From positions 1,736,001 to 1,800,000 of the forward strand of contig CAVUKN010000005.1 of assembly GCA_963742105.1 (NCBI GenBank): a stretch of 64,000 nt of DNA, given 5' to 3'. Under the pieces are notes generated by a model. The model had not been told where the DNA came from. It saw only the letters and a list, made by a program, of their open reading frames with translations, and made no database searches. A program made the translations under genes and the position numbers. Below are positions 7,009 through 16,365 of this stretch, one piece after another (the stretch's first letter is position 1; each line of letters starts with the position of its first letter). The DNA comes from Gp6-AA40 sp963742105 (GTDB lineage: Bacteria > Acidobacteriota > Vicinamibacteria > Vicinamibacterales > UBA2999).

Positions 7009-8283
7009 ATGAATCAGGCGGATACCGCGTGGATGCTGATATCCACCGCCCTGGTGCTACTGATGACGCCCGCGTTGGCGTTCTTCTACGGCGGTCTGGT
7101 GCGATCGAAGAATGCGCTCAACACCATGATGATGAGTTTCATCTCATTGGGGTTCGTCGGCGTGCTGTGGGCGGTTGTCGGCTATTCGCTCGCATTCAGC
7201 ACCGGAAACGACTGGCTCGGGGATCTGTCGAACGCCATGCTCAATGGCGTCGGCCTGGAAGCGAAGGGGACGATTCCCGCGGCGCTGTTCATGTCCTACC
7301 AGGGGACGTTCGCGATCATCACCGCGGCGCTGATCTCCGGTGCGATCGTCGAGCGGATGCGGTTCTCGGCCTACGTGATCTTCATCTCGCTGTGGGCGCT
7401 GGTGGTGTATAGCCCGATTGCCCACTGGGTGTGGGGCGGTGGGTGGCTGGCGAAGATGGGTGCGCTCGACTTCGCGGGTGGCACGGTCGTGCACGTGAAC
7501 GCCGCCGTGGCGGCGCTGGTGGCGGCGATGGTCCTCGGCAAGCGGCAGGATTACCGCTCGTCGTCGCTCGTGCCGCACAACGTCCCGTTCGTGCTGCTCG
7601 GCGCGGGTCTCCTGTGGTTCGGCTGGTTCGGTTTCAACGCCGGCAGCGCCCTCGCCGCCAGCCCGATTGCCGGTCTCGCGTTCGTGACGACGATGCTGGC
7701 GCCGGCGGCGACGCTGGTGATGTGGACGCTGTTGGACGTCATGCGCTCGGGCAAGCCGACCGCTGTGGGCGCCGCCACGGCGATTGTCGTGGGCTTGGTC
7801 GCGGTGACGCCGGCCGCCGGCTTCGTCAGCCCGATGAACGCCATTCTGCTCGGTGCCATTGCCGCGGTGCCCAGCTACTTCGGCCTGATCATCCGCGCCA
7901 AGACCTCGCTCGACGACTCGCTCGACGTCGTGGCGGCGCATGGCGTCGGCGGAACTGTGGGTGCGCTGCTGACCGGCGTGTTCGCGCAGAAGGCTCTCAA
8001 CGGTGTCGCCGACGGCGCGTTGTATGGAAATCCCGGACAGCTGGCGATCCAGGGTGCCGCTGTGCTCGCCGCGATCGTCTACAGCGGTGTCATGAGCTTC
8101 ATCCTGCTCAAGCTGATTAGTCTCGTCATGCCGTTGCGGGCGACCGCTGCGGAGGAAACCGAGGGCCTCGATATCTCGCAACACGGCGAAGAGGCGTACC
8201 TCACCTCCGGCGGCGGTGCCGCGATGGTGGAGTCAGGGTCTTCGGCAGTGCCATCGCTGTCGCCGCTGCGCAGCCAGGCGTAA
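7009..8283 (+). CDS. amt: ammonium transporter (Amt family)
   Basis: This inner-membrane channel conducts ammonia/ammonium and is normally gated by a PII protein. The 424-residue product has about eleven hydrophobic segments and shows TPALAFFYGGLVRSKN near the N terminus, GALDFAGGTVVHVNAAVAAL in the middle (the AGG-VVH region with the pore histidine) and HGVGGTVGALLTGVFA (second pore histidine). It ends with the usual GLDISQHGEEAY before a short variable tail. TGGAGAAACG lies upstream of the ATG. It is followed by a hairpin terminator and a porin gene, then glnD-glnK. The whole block looks like a nitrogen-responsive locus. Confidence 0.95.
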   Translation: MNQADTAWMLISTALVLLMTPALAFFYGGLVRSKNALNTMMMSFISLGFVGVLWAVVGYSLAFSTGNDWLGDLSNAMLNGVGLEAKGTIPAALFMSYQGTFAIITAALISGAIVERMRFSAYVIFISLWALVVYSPIAHWVWGGGWLAKMGALDFAGGTVVHVNAAVAALVAAMVLGKRQDYRSSSLVPHNVPFVLLGAGLLWFGWFGFNAGSALAASPIAGLAFVTTMLAPAATLVMWTLLDVMRSGKPTAVGAATAIVVGLVAVTPAAGFVSPMNAILLGAIAAVPSYFGLIIRAKTSLDDSLDVVAAHGVGGTVGALLTGVFAQKALNGVADGALYGNPGQLAIQGAAVLAAIVYSGVMSFILLKLISLVMPLRATAAEETEGLDISQHGEEAYLTSGGGAAMVESGSSAVPSLSPLRSQA

Positions 8284-8313
8284 GACGTCTGCACTCACCG
8301 CAGACTCTCGGAC

Positions 8314-8335
8314 GGCGGCACCTGGCTGTGCCGCC
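8314..8335 (+). terminator. hairpin after amt
   Basis: Arms GGCGGCAC (8314-8321) and GTGCCGCC (8328-8335) pair perfectly around a 6-base loop. There is no long T-run, so it may only reduce readthrough into the porin gene. Confidence 0.55.
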
Positions 8336-8361
8336 TCGTTACCCCTCAGAGGGAGGATTTG

Positions 8362-9285
8362 ATGTCGATTCGTTCAGTGAGGCGTTGTGGGACTTCTCTC
8401 CTGTCAGCCGCGGTCCTGGTTCTGAGCCTGACGTCCGTGGCAGGAGCCCAGTCGAGTTCCTATGACCCCAATCCCGGCGCGCTGACCATCACCGGCGCGA
8501 CGGACTTCACCAGCGCCTACATGTTCCGCGGCATCCGGCAGGAAGAGGAAAGCCTGATCGTGTGGCCGTACTTCGACCTCGGCATCGCCCTCGCGTCGAC
8601 CGACAGCGGTCTGAAGACGGTCGGCGTCAACTTCGGGACGTGGAACAGCCTGCACAAGGGCCCGAGCGGGTCCGATGGGCCAAGCGGCAAGTTCTGGTAC
8701 GAGTCGGACTTCTACACGACGTTGAGCCTTGGATTCGGCGGCGGCTTCACCTTCGGCACGACCTACACCTCCTACACCAGCCCGAACAACATGTTCAGCA
8801 CGGTCAAGGAGATCGCCTTCAAGCTGGGTGAAGATGACAGCGCTTATCTGAATAAGTTCGCGATGAAGCCGTACGCGCTGTTCGCGTTCGAACTCGACAC
8901 TGATAAAGGCCAGCCCCACGGCCAGGCCGACGCCGGCTCGGAAGCGGGCACCTACATCGAACTCGGGATCGCTCCGGGCTACACCTGGAAGACGGGCAGC
9001 ATATCGGTTCCGCTGAAGGTTGGTCTCAGCGGCAGCAACTACTACGAGTACAACGTTGGTACGTCGGCGAACCCGGTCTACCAGGACGACACCTTCGGCT
9101 ACTTCAGCATCGCTGGCGTCGGCACGGTACCTCTGGGCGGAACCACGAAGTTCGGCTCGTGGAACGTGCATGGCGGTATCGAGTATCAGAAGTACGGGGG
9201 CACGCTGAAGTTGATCAACGAGGGGCTCGGGCTGGATCACGATTACAAAGTCATCTACTCGGGTGGGATCGGCTTCAGCTACTGA
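8362..9285 (+). CDS. TorF-type putative porin (outer-membrane beta-barrel)
   Basis: The 307-residue product has a cleavable signal peptide (residues 1 to about 29, ending SVAGAQ) and then TITGATDFTSAYMFRGIRQ, which matches the start of the TorF/Gcw_chp family of putative porins. The rest alternates polar and hydrophobic residues as in a beta-barrel and ends in an aromatic residue (IGFSY), as outer-membrane barrels usually do. ATG 8362 is preferred over TTG 8359 because GGGAGGA lies seven bases upstream. Its place between amt and glnD suggests that it passes a nitrogen compound across the outer membrane; the substrate is not known. Confidence 0.8.
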   Translation: MSIRSVRRCGTSLLSAAVLVLSLTSVAGAQSSSYDPNPGALTITGATDFTSAYMFRGIRQEEESLIVWPYFDLGIALASTDSGLKTVGVNFGTWNSLHKGPSGSDGPSGKFWYESDFYTTLSLGFGGGFTFGTTYTSYTSPNNMFSTVKEIAFKLGEDDSAYLNKFAMKPYALFAFELDTDKGQPHGQADAGSEAGTYIELGIAPGYTWKTGSISVPLKVGLSGSNYYEYNVGTSANPVYQDDTFGYFSIAGVGTVPLGGTTKFGSWNVHGGIEYQKYGGTLKLINEGLGLDHDYKVIYSGGIGFSY

Positions 9286-9300
9286 GCCGAATGGACGGCT

Positions 9301-9335
9301 CGTGGGCACCGGACTCCCGCCGTTCGGTGCCCACG
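9301..9335 (+). terminator. strong hairpin after porin gene
   Basis: Perfect 11-bp arms CGTGGGCACCG (9301-9311) and CGGTGCCCACG (9325-9335) flank a 13-base loop. No T-run follows. Confidence 0.6.
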
Positions 9336-9428
9336 GCTCGCACGCATCACGCAGGTATACTCAAGCACTCGATGGCGCCAATCGTTTGCGCCGGGAGCTT
9401 GTCGTGATGCTTTTCCTCCTGACCAGAG

Positions 9429-11964
9429 ATGCCACTTCCCTCGTCCGCGAGCGGCGCAGACGCCTCCCGGCACTCCGGAGCCGTGCGCGCGGCCTTTGAT
9501 GCCGCGCGAGCGGAACTGCGCGCCGACGTCGGGCGCGGCGCCGGAGGACGTGCCGCGCTGGAGCGGTACGCCGACCGCATCGACGCACTCCTGCGCCAGC
9601 TCTATCTCGACGCGCAACCACCGCCGGCGCCCGCCGTAATCCTGGCGCTCGGCGGTTACGGACGACGGCATCTCTGCCTGCACTCAGATATCGATCTGCT
9701 GATACTGTTTGCGGAACCGATCGGCGGCGACGAGGAGCGCTTCCTTCGCAGCTTCCTGCACCCGCTCTGGGATCTCGGCGTCGTCGTCGGGCACCAGGTG
9801 CGCGAACTCGCCGAGTTCGACCAGCCGGGAGGAAGACAATCCCGAGTTCCTGCTGGCGTTGCTGGATGCGCGGCCGGTTTCGGGCTCACGCGATCTGTTC
9901 GATCGCTTCAGCACGGCATTCCACACCGCGTCCACGCACGCGTTCATTCTCAAGTCGCTGCTGCAGCTGATCGAGGAGCGCCACCGCCACTTCAACTCGA
10001 CGCTGTATCAGCTCGAGCCGGACGTGAAGGAGTCGCCCGGGGCCCTGCGCGACCTGTCCGCCACCAGAACGATCGCCATGCTGACCGACCCGCTGCTGCT
10101 GCGGCGCGGTCCCGCCGACCCGGCGCGGGTCGACGCGGCGGAGGACTTCCTGCTGCGCCTGCGGTCGACGCTCCATTACGAGAGCGATCGCAATCACAAC
10201 GTCTTGAGCCACGAGCTGCAGGAGCGCGCGGCGGAGATTCTGGGATATCCGGGAGCCGAGCCGCGCACCCGCGTCGAGCGGCTGATGAGCGACTACTTCC
10301 GCCACGCACGCATCGTCCATCGCTCGCTCGAATGGGCGCGGCGGACGGCGCCGGTCCCGGTCGGGCCGAACCTCGGGCTGTCGCGCGACGGGATCCGCTT
10401 TCTGGACCAGGTACAGGCGGCCCGTAATCCCGCGTCCTGGCTGGAAGCGTTTCAGGCCGCGCTCGATGCGCAGGCGGAGGTCAGCGAGGAAGCGCTTTCG
10501 TGCATCCAACAGCACGTGGACCGCTATCGCGCCGACGACTTCTTTCCGCAGGAAGCGGACAGGCGCGCAGTCCTGCGGCTGCTCAAGCCGGTGACCGGGT
10601 TGTACGACCGCCTCTCGGAAATGCATGACTGCGGTCTGCTCGGGCGCGTGTTTCCCGAGTTTCAGGCCATCTCGTGGCGGGTGGTGCGCGACTTCTACCA
10701 CAAGTACACGGTCGACGAGCACACGCTGCTGACGATCCGCAATCTCGAGCGGACCGCTGCGGCGACAGAAGGGTCGCGGCGTCGTTTCCAATCGGTCCTC
10801 GCCGGCCTGCACGAGCCCGAACTCCTGGTGCTGGCCCTGCTGCTGCACGACGTCGGCAAGTGGCGCGACGACGATCACGCGCTCGAGAGCGTTCGAATGG
10901 CCGAAGAAGTCGTCGAGCGGCTTCATCTCTCCGTCGAGCAGCGTGACACGGTCCTGTTCCTGATTCGTCACCACCTGCGCATGTCGCTCGTCGCGTTCCG
11001 CCGCGACACCGAGGATCCCGACATCGTCCGCGACTTCGCGTCGTTCATCGGCACCGAGGATCGACTCAAGATGCTGTGCCTGATGACGCTGGTCGATGTT
11101 GAAGCGGTCAGCCCAGAAACGCTCACCACCTGGAAAGAAGAACTGCTCTGGCGTTTGTACGTCGACACCTACAATCACCTGACGCAGCGGTACGGCGACG
11201 AGCTGATCGAGCGCAACCAGGCGGATCTGGATCACGTACTGCGGCGTCGTCCCGACGACCTGTCGGAGTCCGAGATCACGAGTTTCCTCGAGGGGCTGCC
11301 GCAACGGTATCTGCAGCTGTTCAGCCGAGAGGCGATCTACCGTCACGTTCGTCTGGCGCGTGACATCAAGCCGGACGAAGTGCATTTGTCGCTCGAATCG
11401 CACGACCGGATCTGGACCGTGGCCGTGGTGACGCTCGACAAACCCTTCCTGTTCTCGAACATCTGCGGTGTCCTGTCGTCCTTCGGCATGAACATCCTGC
11501 GCGGGCACGCGTTGACCAACCCGAACGGGCTGGTGCTCGACGTATTCCAGTTCACCGACGACGAGCGTTTCCTGGAGTTGAATGCCAACGGGTCGTCGCA
11601 GGTGCTGCACGTGCTCGAGGATGTCGTGTCCGGGCGATCGGACGTAACCATCCGCGTTCGCGGCCGTGAGCGCAGCGTCCTGAAGAGCGTGGCGCGCTTC
11701 TCACCGGTGGTTCGCGCCGACCGTGCGGCATCCGCTCGTTACACGATCATCGATATCGTCGCCAGCAACGGGCTGGGGCTGTTGTATCGCATCAGCCGTG
11801 TGATCTCCCAACACGGGTGCGACGTCGATCTGGTCCTGATCGCCACCGAGGGCGAAAAGGCGATCGACGTGTTCCACATCACCAAGTCGGGCGTCAAATT
11901 GACCGAGCCGGAGCAGCAGGCGCTGACTTCGGACCTGCAACGTACACTGGAGGACACGTTATGA
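9429..11964 (+). CDS. glnD: bifunctional PII uridylyltransferase / uridylyl-removing enzyme (one frameshift)
   Basis: GlnD senses glutamine and adds or removes UMP on PII. The nucleotidyltransferase motif GGYGRRHLCLHSDID is at about residues 75-90, the HD phosphohydrolase motif LLHDVGKW near 470, and two ACT domains occupy about 655-840 (DRIWTVAVVTLDKPFLFS and RYTIIDIVASNGLGLLYRI). The frame changes near 9824: DQ is followed by REEDNPEFLLALLDAR only after skipping one C. With that base removed the product is 844 residues, a normal size. It overlaps glnK by ATGA, so the two are translationally coupled and work together. The frameshift is probably a sequence error, because everything downstream is intact. 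Confidence 0.92.
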
Positions 11965-12290
11965 AGATGCTCAAGGCCATCATCCGCCCCAACAAGGTGG
12001 ACGACGTCAAGGACGCGCTCGCGAAGCTGAATATCGCGGGCATGACGGTCACCGAGGTTCGCGGACATGGCAAGCAGAAGGGGCACACCGCGATCTATCG
12101 CGGCAAGGAATACAACGTGAGCCTCCTGCCGAAGATGGAGATAGAGGTCGTCGTGCCCGACCAGCTGGCCGACGACGCTATCAAGGCGATCGTCGGGGCG
12201 GCGCGTACCGGAGAGATCGGCGACGGCCGCGTCTTCGTGATGCCCGTCACCGAGAGCTATCGGATTCGTACCGGCGAGATGGAATCGTAG
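11961..12290 (+). CDS. glnK: nitrogen regulatory protein PII (GlnK/GlnB)
   Basis: PII is a trimeric sensor of 2-oxoglutarate, ATP/ADP and, through uridylylation, glutamine; it gates Amt and controls other nitrogen proteins. The 109-residue product begins MKMLKAIIRPNKVDDVKDAL and carries the T-loop KQKGHTAIYRGKEYNVSLLPK region with the modifiable Tyr51 in place. The C-terminal segment TGEIGDGRVFVMPV is the nucleotide-binding B/C-loop. The ATG overlaps the glnD stop and has CTGGAGG upstream. Sequence alone does not separate GlnK from GlnB; linkage to amt genes favours GlnK. Confidence 0.95.
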   Translation: MKMLKAIIRPNKVDDVKDALAKLNIAGMTVTEVRGHGKQKGHTAIYRGKEYNVSLLPKMEIEVVVPDQLADDAIKAIVGAARTGEIGDGRVFVMPVTESYRIRTGEMES

Positions 12291-12454
12291 CGGAGCCTGC
12301 GTGTCGGGCAATCCTGGTCCTGCCCGCGTCAATCGCGCCCGAGAACGCTTCGGCCGATTGCGGGGCAGGATCTCGTCCCTCTGACCACCCCTCCCGTTTT
12401 CAGCCTCAATCGCTCGCTCGGCCACCGTGCGGTGGACCGTCCGCGCCTTGCCGC

Positions 12455-12466
12455 GACAAATCTGTT
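12455..12466. promoter_or_regulatory. degenerate GACA-AATC-TGTT site
   Basis: It resembles the GACA-AATA-TGTC dyad at 6630 with one arm mismatch. It is weak alone and noted because of the exact copy at 12589. Confidence 0.3.
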
Positions 12467-12588
12467 TGCTCGTCGACGCCATCACACAATCGACGTACGC
12501 AAACACCGCACGCGACCCTTCACCAGCCGGGGTGACGGCAGTTCTCACGACCGATGCATACAGACCCGTCGACGTTTTGATTCGTGTC

Positions 12589-12600
12589 GACAGAAGTGTC
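12589..12600. promoter_or_regulatory. GACA-GAAG-TGTC palindrome (candidate operator)
   Basis: This exact GACA-N4-TGTC dyad extends to CGACA/TGTCG like the copy at 6778. It lies 74 bp upstream of the sigma-54-like element at 12674, the same arrangement as upstream of the first amt. Confidence 0.5.
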
Positions 12601-12673
12601 GCATCGAAGGGCAGGCACGCTCTCGGAGAGTGCGAATTGATTGAGCAAATCGTCAGGTTTACTCGCTGGCTGC

Positions 12674-12689
12674 TGGCACATGCATTGAA
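12674..12689 (+). promoter_or_regulatory. sigma-54-type promoter candidate upstream of small protein and second amt
   Basis: TGGCACATGCATTGAA has a perfect -24 box (TGGCAC) and the correct spacing, but the -12 box is TTGAA rather than TTGCA, so the normally conserved C is missing. Function is uncertain. Confidence 0.35.
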
Positions 12690-12704
12690 ACGTCGACTCA
12701 CGTC

Positions 12705-13076
12705 GTGCTGCTCACACGAACTGCATCATCGCCACGGACCTCTCCCTTCCGCCGGGGGACTCCGCTGCGATCGCGCCTCTGGGCCGCGTTCCTGGTGCTG
12801 TTGATCGCGTTGCCTTTCACTGCGCCGTTTTCGACGTGTGATCTGGCGACGCTGCTGGCGGCACCAGCGCCCCACGCGGCCGGGCATTCGCTCGGCGCCT
12901 CGACCATCGACGCGACGAGCATCGCGCCGATGGTGACGATGGAAGAAGACGATCACGCGTGTGACCTGGAAACGCCACTCGACACGAAGGAGACCGTGAC
13001 CCTGGTCGCCGTCGTGGATGCGGGTGTCCCGACGTACCTCGCCGTCCGCACCTGCCCGCTCCCGCTCCGCCTGTAA
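12705..13076 (+). CDS. small secreted or membrane-anchored protein, unknown function
   Basis: The 123-residue frame has a basic N terminus, one hydrophobic segment at about residues 26-45 (WAAFLVLLIALPFTAPF) and then a mostly polar, acidic tail with cysteines (including DHACDLE) that would lie in the periplasm. The only start is GTG 12705, without a clear ribosome binding site. I do not recognise a family. Position between glnK and the second amt and downstream of the sigma-54-like element suggests coregulation, but this could also be a chance frame in GC-rich DNA. Confidence 0.4.
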   Translation: MLLTRTASSPRTSPFRRGTPLRSRLWAAFLVLLIALPFTAPFSTCDLATLLAAPAPHAAGHSLGASTIDATSIAPMVTMEEDDHACDLETPLDTKETVTLVAVVDAGVPTYLAVRTCPLPLRL

Positions 13077-13172
13077 TACCCCCTCTCTCGAACCTCGTTA
13101 AAGCTACACGTCCAGGTCGGCGTACGCCTCGTGCCGGACCCGGTGTGCCGATCTGTTTCCAAGGAGACTGCG

Positions 13173-14705
13173 ATGGTCGTATCCCTATTGTGTCGACGTT
13201 TGAAGACGAGTCTTGCCGATCCGGTGATTCGCGCGCGGGCTCTGACCCTGCTGGGCGGCAAGATGATCGGTCTGGCCCTGCTGCTGGCCGTGATGAAGAT
13301 GACGCTGGGATCTGCGGTCTACGCCGCCGATGGCCCGACGCCGGAAGTCAACGCGGTCAATACGCTGTGGGTGCTGCTCGCCGCGTTTCTCGTCTTCTGC
13401 ATGCAGGTCGGTTTCGTCATGCTGGAGGCCGGGTTTGCCCGATCGCGTGAATCGATCAACATCCTCGTCGAAGGCATCGTCGACACCTGTATCTGCGGCG
13501 TGACGTTCTGGGCCTGGGGATTCGCCTTCATGTTCGAACCGGGCACGCCATGGATCGGCACCAGCGGATTCTTTCTCAACGGATTGCCCGATACGTATCT
13601 GACCACCGGCATCCCGCTGCTCGCGTACTGGGTCTTCCAGTTCGCGTTCGCCGACACCTGCTCGACCATCACCTCCGGCGCGATGGTCGGACGCTGCGGG
13701 TTCTGGGGCGACATCCTCTACAGCATCGGGGTCACCGGTTTCATCTATCCGATCATCGGTCACTGGGCTTGGGGGCCCGATGGCTGGCTCGCGGTGATGT
13801 CGATACCGTTTCGCGATTTCGCCGGATCTACTGTTGTGCACACGATCGGCGGAGCGATTTCCCTGATCGGCGCGATCGTGCTCGGACCGCGCCTCGGTCG
13901 GGTGTTCGCGCGTGACGGCGGTGGTCCGATGCTGCCGCACAACATCATCCTCGGTGCAGTCGGCGGCCTCATCCTCTGGTTCGGATGGTACGGCTTCAAC
14001 CCGGGCAGCACGCTGTCGGCCATGGATGTCCAGGGCATCGCCCGGGTTTCGTTCAACACGACCATGGCCGCGTGTTCCGCCGGGCTGATGGCGCTCTTCA
14101 TCGGCTACATGCGGACCCGGAAGTGGGATCTCGCGATCACGACGAATGGCTTCCTGGCCGGTCTCGTCGCGATTACCTGCCCGTGCTACTGGGTCAGTCC
14201 CACGGGAGCATTCTTCATCGGAGTGGTTGCCGCCTTCGTCGTGGTCTACGGCATCGACCTGCTCGAATACCTCCGGGTGGACGATCCGATCGGCGCTGTC
14301 CCCGTCCACATGATGTGCGGCATCTGGGGCACGTTGTCACTGGGACTGTTTGCCAGCGGCCAGTACGGAGTTCCGACGCCGACGGGAGCGGACGTCAGCA
14401 CCCTCGTCACGGGACTGTTCTACGGCGGTGGAGTGGCACAGTTGACGGCGCAGGCGATCGGAAGCGCGTCGATTACGGTGGCGACGCTCGCGGCGGCCAG
14501 TGCGCTGATGTACGCGGTCCATCTGACGGGCACCCTCCGCGTGTCGACCGAGGGTGAACTCGAGGGCCTTGATCTTCATGAACACGGGATGCTGGCCTAT
14601 CCGGAGTTCCCGATGCATCCCTCGCCACGTCTGACGACCGGGCCGGCGCACCGGTCGAGCGCGGCAACTACGACGGTGCCGACACCGGCTCGAAACACGA
14701 TCTGA
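13173..14705 (+). CDS. amt: ammonium transporter (Amt family), second copy with N-terminal extension
   Basis: The 510-residue product is an Amt channel clearly different from the first copy. It has about 50 extra N-terminal residues with a hydrophobic segment ending in AVYAAD, as in Amt proteins made with a signal peptide, then NTLWVLLAAFLVFCMQVGFVMLEAGF, DFAGSTVVHTIGGAISLIGA (pore histidine) and the late VHMMCGIWGTLSLGLFASG. The tail contains GLDLHEHGMLAY, the end common to Amt proteins. ATG 13173 is chosen because AAGGAG lies seven bases upstream; GTG 13131 is also in frame. Two Amt types beside glnD-glnK suggest division of labour, for example by affinity. Confidence 0.93.
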   Translation: MVVSLLCRRLKTSLADPVIRARALTLLGGKMIGLALLLAVMKMTLGSAVYAADGPTPEVNAVNTLWVLLAAFLVFCMQVGFVMLEAGFARSRESINILVEGIVDTCICGVTFWAWGFAFMFEPGTPWIGTSGFFLNGLPDTYLTTGIPLLAYWVFQFAFADTCSTITSGAMVGRCGFWGDILYSIGVTGFIYPIIGHWAWGPDGWLAVMSIPFRDFAGSTVVHTIGGAISLIGAIVLGPRLGRVFARDGGGPMLPHNIILGAVGGLILWFGWYGFNPGSTLSAMDVQGIARVSFNTTMAACSAGLMALFIGYMRTRKWDLAITTNGFLAGLVAITCPCYWVSPTGAFFIGVVAAFVVVYGIDLLEYLRVDDPIGAVPVHMMCGIWGTLSLGLFASGQYGVPTPTGADVSTLVTGLFYGGGVAQLTAQAIGSASITVATLAAASALMYAVHLTGTLRVSTEGELEGLDLHEHGMLAYPEFPMHPSPRLTTGPAHRSSAATTTVPTPARNTI

Positions 14706-14766
14706 CTCGTTCGCGATTCCATCTGAGCCCCGGAACTTCTCCAGTCGCCGGTGCGCGGGATGGAAG

Positions 14767-14801
14767 GGGAGAGGTCGGACCTGAGCAATCCGGCCTCTCC
14801 C
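14767..14801 (+). terminator. hairpin after second amt
   Basis: Arms GGGAGAGGTCGGA (14767-14779) and TCCGGCCTCTCCC (14789-14801) pair with one mismatch around a 9-base loop. No T-run follows. Confidence 0.55.
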
Positions 14802-14978
14802 ACCGTTCCCGTTGGGCCGTCGCTCTTCATGCCATCTCCGTCGCCGTCGACCGAAATGCTGGCCATCGCATGAACGAAGACTGACCGATCTGCAGCGCGA
14901 TGCCCGCCTCGCATTGCGGATGGCAACTGCGTCAGTCGGTCAGTTGGTGGTTCGCGGCTTGCTGCGTTCACCGGCGAC

Positions 14979-16280
14979 GTGTCCCTACAAGAACCCACGA
15001 CGCGCGCGACCGCGTCCTCACGCCAGCCGTCTTCCCCCGGCGTCATTCGCGAACTCGGCCTCGGCTTGATCACGGGTGCCGCCGCCGACGACCCGTCCGC
15101 GATCGGGACCTATGCGGCGGCAGGCGCGAAGCTTGGTCCCGGCTTCCTATGGACGGCTCCGGCGACGTTTCCCATGATGTTCGCGGTGGTCTACCTGTCC
15201 GCGAAACTCGGACAGGTGACCGGCAAAGGGCTGTTCGCGGTCATCCGCGACGCGTACCCGAATTCGCTGCTCCGGGTGCTTCTGGGTGCGGTGTTGATCG
15301 GAAACACAATCGAAGCGGCGGCCGACCTCGGCGGAATGGCAGCCTCACTCACACTCCTGGTGCCGTTGCCAATCAAGGTCCTGGTCATCGCCATCGCGGT
15401 CGTGCTGCTCGGTCTCCAGATTCTCGGGTCGTACACTCTGATTCGAAACGTATGCCGGTGGCTGTCGCTGTCGCTGCTGGAGTACGTCGGTGCGGCGTTT
15501 CTGAGCCGGCCGGACTGGAGCGCGGTGATGGCAGGGTCGCTCGTTCCAAAAGTCGAATTCAGTTGTGACTCCTCGAACTCCTGGTCGCGGTCATAGGAAC
15601 CAGCCTGTCGGCCTACCTGTACACGTGGCAGTCCAACGAGGAAGTGGAAGAAGAAATTGCCATGGGTCGAACGCGATTATCGCAGAGGCGAGGCGCGACG
15701 GATGCCGAGCTGCAACATTCACGGCGCGACATCATGTTCGGCATGCTCTTCTCCAACATCGTCATGTATTTCATCATCCTCGCCGCCGCGTCCACACTCT
15801 ATGCGACCGGCCAGCATGAGATCACGACTGCTGCTCAGGCCGCAAAGGCACTGAAACCTCTGGCCGGGAACCTCGCCGGGACTCTGTTCGCCCTTGGCGT
15901 CGTGGCGGTCGGCTTTTTGGCGGTCCCGGTGATGACGACGGGCGCCGCCTACGATCTCGCCCAGGTTATGGGGTGGCGTCACAGCCTTCATGCGAAGCCG
16001 GCCGAAGCGCCGGCGTTCTATCTCGCGATCGTAGGGTTCACGATCGTCGCCGTGGCCATTAATTTTCTGGGATTCAATCCGATGCGACTGCTCGTGTTTT
16101 CGGGCATCGTTCAGGGCTTTTCGACGCCGCCGCTGATGCTGTTGAATCATGCGCCTGACGAGCCGCCGCGACATCATGGGTGATCGCGCGAACGGAATAT
16201 CGATCAACGTGCTCGGATGGTTGACGACTGCGATCATTTTCGCCGCGACGCTGGGTCTGGTGATTAGCTGGACCTTATAG
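14979..16280 (+). CDS. NRAMP-family divalent metal transporter (two frameshifts)
   Basis: NRAMP proteins import Mn2+ or Fe2+ with protons. From GTG 14979 the protein shows GLITGAAADDPSAIGTYA, the variant of the family's metal-binding DPG segment found in a divergent bacterial branch, then many membrane spans. The frame shifts near 15572 (one base missing; LELLVAVIGTSLSAYLYTWQ continues in another frame) and near 16145 (one extra base; LMLLIMRLTSRRDIMGDR continues to the TAG at 16278). The two shifts cancel and give 433 residues. It could also transport Mg2+ or another cation. It faces the permease operon tail to tail. Confidence 0.82.
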
Positions 16281-16365
16281 GGTGGAGCGAGCAATCCGCC
16301 AGGTCGTGGGTCACGCCGCGAGCCGGTGGATCGATGGCCGGCCCTGCCGCGGCAAGCCCGGGCTG

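Larger units (their letters stand above)
12291..12704. other. 414-bp gene-free region between glnK and the small membrane protein
   Basis: I see no convincing coding frame. The region contains a hairpin shortly after glnK (CGGGCAATCCTGGTCCTGCCCG around 12305-12327), one exact and one degenerate GACA-N4-TGTC dyad, and a sigma-54-like element, all listed separately. Confidence 0.5.
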
